This document shows, one piece after another, positions 1-7,705 of a stretch of 64,000 nucleotides of DNA. Every line of letters starts with the position of its first letter. Position 1 is the first letter of the stretch. Source of the DNA: Bacteroidota bacterium (GTDB taxonomy: Bacteria > Bacteroidota > Bacteroidia > Chitinophagales > Chitinophagaceae). Made by a program: the position numbers and the translations under genes. Location of the stretch: NCBI GenBank assembly GCA_018266615.1, contig JAFEAB010000108.1, positions 36,488-100,487 on the forward strand, in the 5' to 3' direction. The notes under the pieces are model-generated. The model was not told the origin of the DNA, made no database searches, and saw only the letters and a program-made list of their open reading frames with translations.

Positions 1-707
1 TTGGTAAATTCTTCAAAGTACTTTTCAATCACCTTAATGGCCTTGCCGGTTATTTTATCGTTTGGATTTTTTCTTTCCAGTTGGAGCAGTAAACATTCCT
101 GGAGGTTTCTTGCGCCAACTCCGGGTGGGTCCAACTGCTGGATTTGAAGGATCATATCACTCAGTTCCTCCATATTCGTTTGAATATTTTGCCGAAAGGC
201 CAGGTCGTCAATAATGGCAGAGAGGTCGCGCCGGATGTATCCATCATCATCAAGGCTCCCGATAAGATGTTGGGCGATCTTTCTTTGCTTTTCGGTAAGC
301 TTCAGCATACCTACCTGTTGCAGCATGCTGTCCATAAAACTGGTCTCTACCCGATGGGGTGTAACCTTTTGATCGTCCTTATCGGGGAAATTATCATCCC
401 GGAGTTTATAATCAGCAATTTCATCATCACCATCCTGAACGTACTCACTAATATCGATATTATCATAATCTTCCTCACTACCATCCATTTCCGTCTCTTC
501 ATCCTGCTTATCCGCAAAATCATCCTCGGCATCATACTCCTCCTCAAATCCATCCTCTACCTGTTCGAGGGCCGGGTTCTCTTCAATTTCCTCCTTTATC
601 CGATCATCTAAAATGGCAGTAGGTACCTGCAACAGTTTCATAAGTTGAATCTGTTGTGGAGAAAGTTTTTGCAGAAGTTTCTGCTGTAGCCTCTGGTGTA
701 ATGCCAT
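1..707 (-). CDS. rpoN: RNA polymerase sigma-54 factor RpoN (N-terminal part, cut by window edge)
   Basis: Sigma-54 directs RNA polymerase to -24/-12 promoters that need an AAA+ activator. The ATG is at 707 and 235 codons are visible before the window ends. The first ~45 residues are the Gln/Leu-rich activator-interacting region (QQIQLMKLLQ, then EEIEENPALEQ). An Asp/Glu-rich linker follows (about residues 50-115), then the start of the core-binding domain (GSLDDDGYIRRDL, LDPPGVGARNLQECL). The order and spacing are those of Bacteroidota RpoN. The C-terminal HTH and RpoN box lie outside the window. It is divergent from the small secreted protein at 796. Identification is firm; only completeness is unknown. 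Confidence 0.95.
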   Translation of the reverse strand, partial: MALHQRLQQKLLQKLSPQQIQLMKLLQVPTAILDDRIKEEIEENPALEQVEDGFEEEYDAEDDFADKQDEETEMDGSEEDYDNIDISEYVQDGDDEIADYKLRDDNFPDKDDQKVTPHRVETSFMDSMLQQVGMLKLTEKQRKIAQHLIGSLDDDGYIRRDLSAIIDDLAFRQNIQTNMEELSDMILQIQQLDPPGVGARNLQECLLLQLERKNPNDKITGKAIKVIEKYFEEFT

Positions 708-795
708 ATTTAATAGTTCCTGAATTTCCGGGAATAAGCAAAATAAATTCAACCGGGAATCAATGCGTAAATTTACATTTTAACCGCTCATTCTG

Positions 796-1098
796 ATGAT
801 TAACAAATGCAAAAATTTGTTTTTGACGATTGTCATGTTCATGGCTGGAGATATGGTATCTGCCCAATTGCCCACCAATTTTTCATTAATGACCGATACC
901 CTTAACCGGCATCGGGAATTTTATTTCAATGCGGAACTCAAGGAACTCCCTTACACGCGGCACCAACCCTTCTTTTGTCGCCAGGAAGAAAAAATATTTA
1001 AACAAACCGGAATAAATATTAAATTCAGAATAGGCAGTTATGATTATACGGAATGGATGGAAAAGAAACCCAATTCTTTTTTTAATATTAAAAACTAA
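796..1098 (+). CDS. small secreted protein of unknown function (100 aa)
   Basis: I do not recognise a family. The first ~23 residues form a Sec signal peptide (Lys-containing start, hydrophobic LFLTIVMFMAG core, cleavage likely after VSA before QLP). The mature part is about 77 residues, polar and aromatic-rich, with one Cys (FFCRQEE) and a C-terminal stretch (RIGSYDYTEWMEKKPN) that looks like an ordered domain. It is divergent from rpoN and converges on the glycosidase gene, ending 6 bases before that gene's stop. Codon use is ordinary for the region. A real short periplasmic or surface protein is the best reading; a remnant of a longer gene is possible. Confidence 0.6.
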   Translation: MINKCKNLFLTIVMFMAGDMVSAQLPTNFSLMTDTLNRHREFYFNAELKELPYTRHQPFFCRQEEKIFKQTGINIKFRIGSYDYTEWMEKKPNSFFNIKN

Positions 1099-1104
1099 GA
1101 GGTA

Positions 1105-2337
1105 TTAATCTTTTGGAGGGAGAGGTGGTGCGGCCGGGTAGTTAAAGTATTTTTCCCTTATTTTTTTTGAAACTCCAAAGGGATCCTCTTCGAAGGTGCG
1201 GCTGTGATAAAAGATCATGCCCTGAATATTTTTAGCTGATCTGATCTTTTCAATTTGCCGGGGAATTTGGGTAAGGTCTTTCCATTCGTTGTTGCTTCCT
1301 ACCAAATAAATTCCTATTCCTATATAACAATTCCTGCCATAGGTGTGATTATTCCACCAATCTACCAGCATCGAGAACTCGGCTCTCCGGTGCCCTATAT
1401 TCCAATAAAGCTGCGGTGCAACATAATCGATCCACCCCTTTTTTAGCCAGAGCAGGATATCGGCATACAGGTCGTCGTAATTGGTGAGAACCCGCTGGGT
1501 GTTGCTTCCTTCGGGATCGCTTTCGCTATTGCGCCAAATCCCAAAGGGGCTAATTCCAAATTGGCAGGAAGGCTTAACCGCCTTAATCATATCATGAATA
1601 TTGGAAATTATCGAATCGGTGTTACTTCTTCTCCAGTTATTACGGGAGAGGCCATTACCATACAAACGATACGATTTTGCATCAGGAAATTCAATGCCAT
1701 TAAGCGGGTAGGGGTAAAAGTAATCGTCGAAATGGATAGCGTCTATATTGTACCGTTGTACTATGTCTTTTACGATGGAAACGAGGTATTTGCGCGCTTC
1801 CGGATTGCCGGGGTCGAAATATTTTTTATCTCCGTAGGTAAGGAGCCATTCGGGGTGGGTGCGGGATATATGATTGGGGGCAAGCGTGGTATTCTTGCTG
1901 AATACGGCCCGGTATGGGTTTAACCAGGCATGAAATTCCATACCCCGTTTATGTGTTTCCTCCACCATAAATTGAAGCGGATCGAAGTAGGGTTCGGGGG
2001 CAAGCCCCTGGGTTCCGGTAAGCCAGCGGCTCCAGGGTTCAAGAGATGAAGCATAGAAGGCATCGGCGGATGGACGGATCTGAAATACGATCGCATTCAT
2101 TCCGTTTCGTTTGTGCAAATCGATCAGGCTGATGAATTCGGCCTTCAACAATTCGGCATCGGTAGTAGGCTCAAAGGGATAATCGATATTGTTTACGGTG
2201 GCAATCCAGACACCCCGAAACTCACGGCTGGCAGGCACTGCAGAAGAATCCTGAGAACTTCCCCGAAAGGGAATTAAAAAAAGAATAAGGAAAAGGTATG
2301 CAAAAACCGGAACTCTATTATTCCCGGGCCTTATCAA
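1105..2337 (-). CDS. GHL10-type family 10-like glycosyl hydrolase (PF02638), secreted
   Basis: This is a putative (beta/alpha)8 glycosidase of the GHL10/DUF187 group, whose known relatives act on peptidoglycan-like or other polysaccharides; the substrate here is unknown. REFRGVWIATVNNIDYP opens the domain. NAIVFQIRPSADAFY, FHAWLNPYRA, IDAIHFDDYFYPYP and GISPFGIWRN are the usual conserved strands. An open frame continues upstream to 2460, but that part overlaps the MarR gene by 143 bases. I prefer the TTG at 2337, which gives a hydrophobic signal peptide (VPVFAYLFLILFLIP, then FRGSSQ) and only a 20-base overlap. That suggests translational coupling to the regulator. An ATG at 2391 is the alternative. 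Confidence 0.85.
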   Translation of the reverse strand: MIRPGNNRVPVFAYLFLILFLIPFRGSSQDSSAVPASREFRGVWIATVNNIDYPFEPTTDAELLKAEFISLIDLHKRNGMNAIVFQIRPSADAFYASSLEPWSRWLTGTQGLAPEPYFDPLQFMVEETHKRGMEFHAWLNPYRAVFSKNTTLAPNHISRTHPEWLLTYGDKKYFDPGNPEARKYLVSIVKDIVQRYNIDAIHFDDYFYPYPLNGIEFPDAKSYRLYGNGLSRNNWRRSNTDSIISNIHDMIKAVKPSCQFGISPFGIWRNSESDPEGSNTQRVLTNYDDLYADILLWLKKGWIDYVAPQLYWNIGHRRAEFSMLVDWWNNHTYGRNCYIGIGIYLVGSNNEWKDLTQIPRQIEKIRSAKNIQGMIFYHSRTFEEDPFGVSKKIREKYFNYPAAPPLPPKD

Positions 2338-2764
2338 GGAGGCTATTGAGTTGCTGTACTTCCTCCCTGCTGAGGTTTCCCAAAATCGCATCCATTTCCA
2401 TTTCATAGGTATCCATCTTTTGAAGTAAGCTAAGCCCCTTTTCTGTGATCGAAACATCAACCAATCGTTTATCGGTGGGGCACACCGATTTTTCTACCAG
2501 TTGCTTTACTATAAGCCGGTCCACAATCCGGCTGGTATCGCTCATCTTATCGAGCATGCGCTTCCGAATCTGAAGTGTGGAAATAGGCTTACCGGCGCCA
2601 CGTAAAATTCGCAATATATTGAACTGCTGGGGAGTGACCTGTTCCCTGCTCAACATAACTTTCAACTTTTCATTCATCCAGTTAAAAGTAAAAATCAAAT
2701 TAACCAGGGCCTTTTGATAATCGTTCCTGAACTTTGGCTGAAAAATATCTTCTTCAATTCCCAT
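2318..2764 (-). CDS. MarR family winged-helix transcriptional regulator
   Basis: A 148-residue protein of typical MarR length, probably a dimeric repressor. The N-terminal helix is followed by the winged-helix domain at about residues 40-115. The recognition region is PISTLQIRKRMLDKMSDTSR and the wing is CPTDKRLVDVSITEKG, whose DKR-x-VxVxxTxxG pattern is diagnostic. It starts at ATG 2764, lies upstream of the GHL10 glycosidase and overlaps its start by 20 bases, so the two are probably co-transcribed. The ligand cannot be told from sequence. The permease gene downstream of 2845 is on the same strand but ends 80 bases before this start. Confidence 0.9.
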   Translation of the reverse strand: MGIEEDIFQPKFRNDYQKALVNLIFTFNWMNEKLKVMLSREQVTPQQFNILRILRGAGKPISTLQIRKRMLDKMSDTSRIVDRLIVKQLVEKSVCPTDKRLVDVSITEKGLSLLQKMDTYEMEMDAILGNLSREEVQQLNSLLDKARE

Positions 2765-2844
2765 ACTGTAACGCTATGCCTTACAAAGGTAATTCAACAT
2801 CTGTAAAATGAATATTAAATATAATGAATCCCTGATTGACTGAA

Positions 2845-3870
2845 TCATCCCGAAATTTCATTTTCCTCGGAGAATTCATTCATATAAATTTTAACCAGAA
2901 TCACAAAATAACTCACCAGGAGTGGTCCGAAAATCAATCCGATAAAGCCAAAAAGTTCGAGGCCTACAATTACCCCCAGCACGGTTATTACCGGGTGCAC
3001 ATCGCCCATTTTCTTCATCAACCCCAGCCGGGTGATATAGTCGATATTCCCGGTTACTACCACACTATAAGCGGCAAGGCCCACGGCAGGCCAGGTTTGT
3101 CCGTTGATAAATAAATATATAACCAGTGGCACCCAGATAATCATGGTTCCTACCAATGGGAAAAATGCAAATACACCGGTAAGGAAACCCCACATTCCCC
3201 AATCTTTCAATCCAAAAATCCAATATCCCAATGCCGCAGTAAAGCCCTGTACAATACTGATAATGGGAATTCCGAGCGCATTGGCCCTGATCATAATCCG
3301 GGTTTCTTTTGCCAGCGCACCAATATTTTTGGGTTTAAGCGGAATGGCCCGGCTGAGATACCGTTCAACCTGTGTGCCATTCACCAGTAAATAGTACAAC
3401 AGGAAAAACATCATGATCAGGTTGATGAATAAGGAAGCCGTACTGTTTAGTAATTGCGGGATGAAGGCAGTAACCTTTTGCATCAGCATCCGTAAATTTT
3501 CATCCGATAACAACTTGGCTCCCGTATAGGCTTCAAATTTATCGACAAAAGACTCCACCCCATTTACTATAATATCCTGATTATTGATAATCTCCTGGAT
3601 TTTGGGAGATATCATCCGCACGGCTAAATAAAAAGGAATAGCAATAATTACCAGGTACGACAGAATAAACAACAGGGCGGTGAGGCCCTTATGCCATTTC
3701 TTTGAAACGGTTAGTTTAAAAAATAAGGCGCGACTTAAAATGTAAAGCGTTACCCCTCCCAGTATGCCAGGCAAAAAGGAAGATAGCTGGCCAAAAAGAA
3801 TGAGTCCCAATAAAATGATGAGGGCAAGGAGTAAGAGTTGCCTGAGTCGTTCATTAAAATTTAGCTGCAT
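2845..3870 (-). CDS. AI-2E family transporter (PerM/YdiK-like permease)
   Basis: A 341-residue polytopic membrane protein of PF01594. Hydrophobic helices lie at the N-terminus (LLLLALIILLGLILFGQL, LPGILGGVTLYILSRALFF), then an amphipathic middle (residues ~95-150), then a cluster of C-terminal helices containing GIPIISIVQGFTAALGYWIFG, a family hallmark, and PLVGTMIIWVPLVIYLF. Members range from autoinducer-2 exporters to Na+/H+ antiporters, so transport specificity is not claimed. Its start at 3870 is 18 bases from the stop of the radical SAM gene at 3889, so the two may form one transcript. Confidence 0.88.
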   Translation of the reverse strand: MQLNFNERLRQLLLLALIILLGLILFGQLSSFLPGILGGVTLYILSRALFFKLTVSKKWHKGLTALLFILSYLVIIAIPFYLAVRMISPKIQEIINNQDIIVNGVESFVDKFEAYTGAKLLSDENLRMLMQKVTAFIPQLLNSTASLFINLIMMFFLLYYLLVNGTQVERYLSRAIPLKPKNIGALAKETRIMIRANALGIPIISIVQGFTAALGYWIFGLKDWGMWGFLTGVFAFFPLVGTMIIWVPLVIYLFINGQTWPAVGLAAYSVVVTGNIDYITRLGLMKKMGDVHPVITVLGVIVGLELFGFIGLIFGPLLVSYFVILVKIYMNEFSEENEISG

Positions 3871-3888
3871 TCATTTTCCTTTAACCGG

Positions 3889-4917
3889 TTACTTCCACAC
3901 AGATAGGCCTTCGCTGCAATTTGCACAAATATCGATATTCTTCCGGCCGGCCAATAATTTAGAACGAAACGCCCGGTATTGGGGGTTTTGCCACACTTCC
4001 CTGAAACTCTCAGTCCGAAGGTTCCCCAATTTGTGCTGTGCATCTTTATCGAAACAGCAAGGCACTACCAGGCCATCCCAGGTAATTACATTGGCATGCC
4101 AAAGTTTCCAGCAATGGTTAGCCATTTTATTTTTCGCCCGATGGGTTCCATCAGAATTTTTAATATACCGGCTGTATTTGGGGTTTTCGGGAATCAGGTG
4201 ATTGGGGTCGTGTTCATAATTGTACACCTGGGCGGTTTTAAACCGCACTTCATTCACTCCAATTTCTTTGGCTATTCTCTTGATGTCTTCAATCTGGTGT
4301 TCATTATGCTTTACTACCAGGAATTGAAAAAATACAAACGGGGTTTTGCTTTTTAATTCTCTTTTCCACTTTACAATATTCCTTGCTCCCTCCAGTACTT
4401 TTTCAATATTGCCTCCTACCCGGTATTGTTTATAAGTATCCTGGGTAGCCCCGTCTACCGAAATAATTAACCTGTCGAGGCCGCTTTCTACCGTTGCCTT
4501 TGCCACTTCATCGGTTAGAAAATGGGCATTGGTAGAAGTTGCGGTATAAATTTTTTTTGAAGTGGCATACTTCACCATCTGTAAAAAATCGGGGTTTAAA
4601 AAGGGTTCCCCCTGGAAATAAAAAATGAGGTAGAGTAATTCTTTATGAATATCATCAATGGTCTTTCTGAAAAAATCCTGTTCCAGCATTCCCTTTGGCC
4701 GGGTAAACTGTCGTAATCCACTGGGGCACTCGGGGCAGCGAAGGTTGCAACTGGTGGTTGGCTCAAAAGATATGGATACAGGCAATCCCCACTGAATGGG
4801 TCTCCGGGTGATATTGGATAAATAAAAACTGGAAAGCACTTTCAGCCCGTTCCATGCCCTTTTAAAGGTGAGTTTGGAAATCAGGTTAGCAGTGTCGTTG
4901 AAATTAAAACCCGGCAT
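3889..4917 (-). CDS. radical SAM protein with SPASM domain
   Basis: A 342-residue iron-sulfur enzyme. The radical SAM motif CxxxCxxC is C57, C61 and C64 (SCNLRCPECPSG). The beta/alpha core includes YFQGEPFLNPDF (the GGEP-like SAM motif) and LIISVDGATQDTYKQYR. A C-terminal SPASM region carries auxiliary-cluster cysteines in VVPCCFDKDAQHKLGNL and NIDICANCSEGL. SPASM proteins modify peptides or other substrates. No precursor peptide gene is visible nearby, so the substrate is unknown, and this group is often described as a generic SPASM oxidoreductase. The start at 4917 is the first ATG and there is no upstream gene on this strand. Confidence 0.9.
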   Translation of the reverse strand: MPGFNFNDTANLISKLTFKRAWNGLKVLSSFYLSNITRRPIQWGLPVSISFEPTTSCNLRCPECPSGLRQFTRPKGMLEQDFFRKTIDDIHKELLYLIFYFQGEPFLNPDFLQMVKYATSKKIYTATSTNAHFLTDEVAKATVESGLDRLIISVDGATQDTYKQYRVGGNIEKVLEGARNIVKWKRELKSKTPFVFFQFLVVKHNEHQIEDIKRIAKEIGVNEVRFKTAQVYNYEHDPNHLIPENPKYSRYIKNSDGTHRAKNKMANHCWKLWHANVITWDGLVVPCCFDKDAQHKLGNLRTESFREVWQNPQYRAFRSKLLAGRKNIDICANCSEGLSVWK

Positions 4918-5101
4918 GCCGCAAAGGTAGGGCGAAGGGAAGAATTTGATTTCCTAATACAAGGGAATCCTGCATCCGAAAAGGGTATTGATAAAATAAT
5001 ACCTCATTTCGTAAACGCCTCCATCAGGTTATCCTTTATAATAACCCTTTATTATCCGGCATATTGAACAAATTACTAAAACAACAGCCTATATTTAAAG
5101 C

Positions 5102-6079
5102 ATGAAAATTGCAGTTACAGGTGCTACCGGACATATTGGCTACACCCTCTGTAAATCATTAATACACCAGGGACACGAAGTTTCGGCTCTCGTGTACGCC
5201 GATTTTGCAACGTTGAACAACCTTTCCGTTAAGAAGATAACGGGGGATGTTACCGACCGGGAATCGCTGAAAGGGTTTTTGGAAAATGCAGATATCGTAT
5301 TGCATACCGCAGCCGCAATTGAACTGGGATATCGTTTCAATAAAAAGCTGTACGATGTAAATGTAACCGGCACGAAAAATATCCTGGAGCTGGCAAAGGA
5401 AGCCGGAGTAAAAAAAGTGATTCATTTTAGCTCCATTCATGCTTTTAGCCAAAGACCTTACCATATTCCGTTGGATGAAACCCGGGAACTCGTTTCGGGC
5501 AGATCCATCTTTTACGATCAAACCAAACGCGAAAGCCTGTTACTGGCATTGGATGCCGCAAAAAACGGCCAATGGGTGGTGGTTATCTGTCCTACTTCGG
5601 TGGTTGGCCCGGAAGACCACAAACCTTCGAAACTCGGTAAAGCTATTATTGATATTTATAGAGGAGCTGTACCTGCCATTATTAAAGGCGGGTTTGATTT
5701 TGTAGATGTACGCGACCTTGTATCGGGCACTATTGCCGCCATGGAAAAGGGAAGGTCGGGGGAGGTCTATCTTTTGGGCGGTAAATATTATACCATTAAG
5801 CAATTTGCCGATTTGGTATTAAAAATAAAAGGAGCAAAAAAAGAGTTAGCCGAAATCCCCCTTGCTCTTGCTTATGCCGGGTTGCCTTTTATAAAATTGT
5901 ATGCCTTCCTTACCGGCAAACGCCCCTTGTACGACAAACCCTATATTGATATTTTGCAGGATGGGAATAAGGATATCCTCAGTACAAAAGCCCAGAAGGA
6001 ATTGGGGTATATCGTAAGGCCATTGGAAGAAACCATGGCCGACACTATTGAGTGGTTCAAAAAATCGGGCCAGCTATAA
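5102..6079 (+). CDS. NAD-dependent epimerase/dehydratase family protein
   Basis: A 325-residue extended short-chain dehydrogenase. The Rossmann motif GATGHIG is at residues 7-13, and the catalytic Tyr and Lys are Y138 and K142 in YDQTK. FSSIHAF (about 109-115) supplies the active-site Ser. The C-terminal half resembles dihydroflavonol-4-reductase or 3-beta-hydroxysteroid dehydrogenase-like members rather than sugar epimerases. The next gene, starting 9 bases downstream, is a steroid 5-alpha-reductase-like membrane enzyme. That pairing suggests both reduce a lipid or terpenoid substrate (inference). Confidence 0.88.
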   Translation: MKIAVTGATGHIGYTLCKSLIHQGHEVSALVYADFATLNNLSVKKITGDVTDRESLKGFLENADIVLHTAAAIELGYRFNKKLYDVNVTGTKNILELAKEAGVKKVIHFSSIHAFSQRPYHIPLDETRELVSGRSIFYDQTKRESLLLALDAAKNGQWVVVICPTSVVGPEDHKPSKLGKAIIDIYRGAVPAIIKGGFDFVDVRDLVSGTIAAMEKGRSGEVYLLGGKYYTIKQFADLVLKIKGAKKELAEIPLALAYAGLPFIKLYAFLTGKRPLYDKPYIDILQDGNKDILSTKAQKELGYIVRPLEETMADTIEWFKKSGQL

Positions 6080-6087
6080 TATTTTTC

Positions 6088-6846
6088 ATGATTACATTTA
6101 AACAATTTGCATTATTCAGTTGGGGGTGGATAGCCCTGGGGCTGATCATCTTTGTAGCCCTGAACTTTATTACCGCTCCCTACGGGAGGCACACCAAAAA
6201 AGGGTGGGGGCCGCTGATTGATAATAAACTGGGTTGGTTTTTGATGGAATTTTTTGCGCTGGTGGTGCTGTTCTACTTTATCCTTTCGGGGGAAAACAAA
6301 CAATCGCTGGTGAACTGGATTATCATTGGGCTGTTTACGCTGCATTATATACACAGAAGCATCATCTTTCCCTTGCGCATTAAAACCAGGGGGAAAAAAA
6401 TGCCGTCTTCCATTATTGGGATGGGACTAATTTTTAATCTGGTAAACGGATTTTTAATTGGGTATTATTTCGGAAATTTTAAGGTATATGAACCTTCCTG
6501 GTTGCATACGCCACAGTTCATTGCCGGCGCCGCCATTTTTGCTATTGGAACTTTTATTAACCTGCAATCCGACAATATTTTAATCGCACTTCGTAAGCCG
6601 GGCGAAACGGGATATAAAATCCCGCACGGCGGGTTGTTTACCTATATCAGTTGCCCCAATTTATTTGGTGAGGTGGTTGAGTGGCTGGGCTTTGCTATTC
6701 TTTCCTGGAACCTCCCGGGGCTTGCCTTTTTTATTTGGACATTCGCCAACCTCATACCCCGCGCCATTGCCCACCATACATGGTATTTAAAGAAATTCAG
6801 CAACTATCCGAAAGACAGAAAAGCAGTTATTCCCCTTTTGTGGTAA
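6088..6846 (+). CDS. 3-oxo-5-alpha-steroid 4-dehydrogenase-like membrane reductase (PF02544)
   Basis: An integral membrane protein of 252 residues from ATG 6088. An upstream in-frame ATG at 6052 lies inside the epimerase gene and is unlikely. It has about six hydrophobic helices. The C-terminal signature is that of steroid 5-alpha-reductases: PHGGLFTYISCPNLFGEVVEW (the NADPH-binding Asn and Glu region), then HHTWYLKKFSNYPKDRKAVIP near the end. Known family members reduce the C4-C5 double bond of 3-oxo-steroids or related enoyl lipids with NADPH. Bacterial substrates are mostly unknown. It is coupled to the dehydrogenase at 5102. Confidence 0.85.
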   Translation: MITFKQFALFSWGWIALGLIIFVALNFITAPYGRHTKKGWGPLIDNKLGWFLMEFFALVVLFYFILSGENKQSLVNWIIIGLFTLHYIHRSIIFPLRIKTRGKKMPSSIIGMGLIFNLVNGFLIGYYFGNFKVYEPSWLHTPQFIAGAAIFAIGTFINLQSDNILIALRKPGETGYKIPHGGLFTYISCPNLFGEVVEWLGFAILSWNLPGLAFFIWTFANLIPRAIAHHTWYLKKFSNYPKDRKAVIPLLW

Positions 6847-6903
6847 TTATTTCGTGGATGCGTATGGGTTATACCGCAATATTGCATTCCATCTCCCAAT
6901 ATA

Positions 6904-7515
6904 CTACCCCTCCAATGCTTCCGGCCGGTTATCAAACAGGGCTGCGCAATTTTCCGATTCCCTCATGGAGGCAATTACAGATGGCAGGGGTTCGGTAAAT
7001 ACATTTGGGTAATCCACTTCGCCCCACTCTTCGCGAATGGGATAGGCCAGCTTCTCTTCCTTTATTGAAAACTGAGAATCTACACCCGGTTTATTCCCCC
7101 GTGGGTCAACCCGGAACCACCCCGGCCCATCCAGGTATACGGCATTTAACCCATGCAGCGCATATCCGGAACCGATAGTTCCCTTTTTTAAAACCCGTTG
7201 GTAACAAAACCCGGCCGGGATACCCATGCCCCGCAGCAGGGTGGCCAGTAAATGAGCTTTGGCAAAACATATCCCTTCTCCTTTCTCCAATGTTTCACCG
7301 GCATTTATTGTAACCTGCTCTCCCTGGATGTCGAATGAATGCCTAATCTTGTCTCGCACCAACTCAAAAGCAATTTTTGCCCGTTCCTCTTTTGTTGCTG
7401 CCATCGATTCAATCCGTATAATCTCTTTTTGTATTTCGGGGGCGGAAAACTGAATAACCGGCAGTACTTCCTTTAAATAATCTTCCCGTCGGCCGGATGC
7501 GAGTTGTAGTTTCAT
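6904..7515 (-). CDS. transglutaminase-like cysteine protease-fold protein
   Basis: A 203-residue cytoplasmic protein (no signal peptide) of the Transglut_core superfamily. The catalytic triad is visible as C83 (GEGICFAKAHLL), H121 (GYALHGLNAVYL) and D137 (WFRVDPRGN). Short stand-alone members of this type are probable peptidases or amidases of unknown substrate. It is divergent from the dnaE-like gene, and the 190 bases between them hold two inverted repeats. Nothing links its function to DNA repair except this shared upstream region. Confidence 0.85.
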   Translation of the reverse strand: MKLQLASGRREDYLKEVLPVIQFSAPEIQKEIIRIESMAATKEERAKIAFELVRDKIRHSFDIQGEQVTINAGETLEKGEGICFAKAHLLATLLRGMGIPAGFCYQRVLKKGTIGSGYALHGLNAVYLDGPGWFRVDPRGNKPGVDSQFSIKEEKLAYPIREEWGEVDYPNVFTEPLPSVIASMRESENCAALFDNRPEALEG

Positions 7516-7623
7516 GTTGCTGCGCAGGTTGTTTGCTTCAAATATATTTTCCCGCCTTTAAAAAACAGCCTAACCGCAAAAAAGTTCTTTGTCCTTCTGA
7601 TACAGGTACGCACCCCTCCTGCC

Positions 7624-7646
7624 GCATAAAAAACCCCATTTTATGC
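7624..7646. promoter_or_regulatory. inverted repeat in the divergent upstream region (GCATAAAA-N7-TTTTATGC)
   Basis: Perfect 8-base arms (7624-7631 and 7639-7646) around a 7-base centre. It lies between the transglutaminase-like gene (minus) and the dnaE-like gene (plus). It could be a regulator site or a hairpin. There is no T-tract that would make it a terminator for either gene, and both genes point away from it, so an operator is the better guess. Confidence 0.35.
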
Positions 7647-7663
7647 AGTAAATAATTTAAAAT

Positions 7664-7694
7664 TACTAAATATTTTAGCATTTTAGTAGTTTTG
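7664..7694 (+). promoter_or_regulatory. candidate promoter plus palindromic operator of the dnaE-like/dinB operon
   Basis: TACTAAA (7664-7670) and TTTAGTA (7682-7688) form perfect 7-base arms separated by 11 bases. The right arm overlaps TAGTTTTG at 7687-7694, which fits the Bacteroidota -7 box TAnnTTTG. Transcription would begin around 7700, only a few bases before the ATG at 7706, so the mRNA would have almost no leader. The geometry (arm over the -7 box) is that of a repressor operator. No recognisable E. coli or Bacillus LexA box is present. Confidence 0.45.
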
Positions 7695-7705
7695 TCTGCT
7701 CACTG

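Noticed and set aside
347..611. Open frames inside rpoN (plus 144-611, minus 347-553)
   Set aside because: Shadows of the Asp/Glu-rich linker of sigma-54; the true rpoN frame covers the region.
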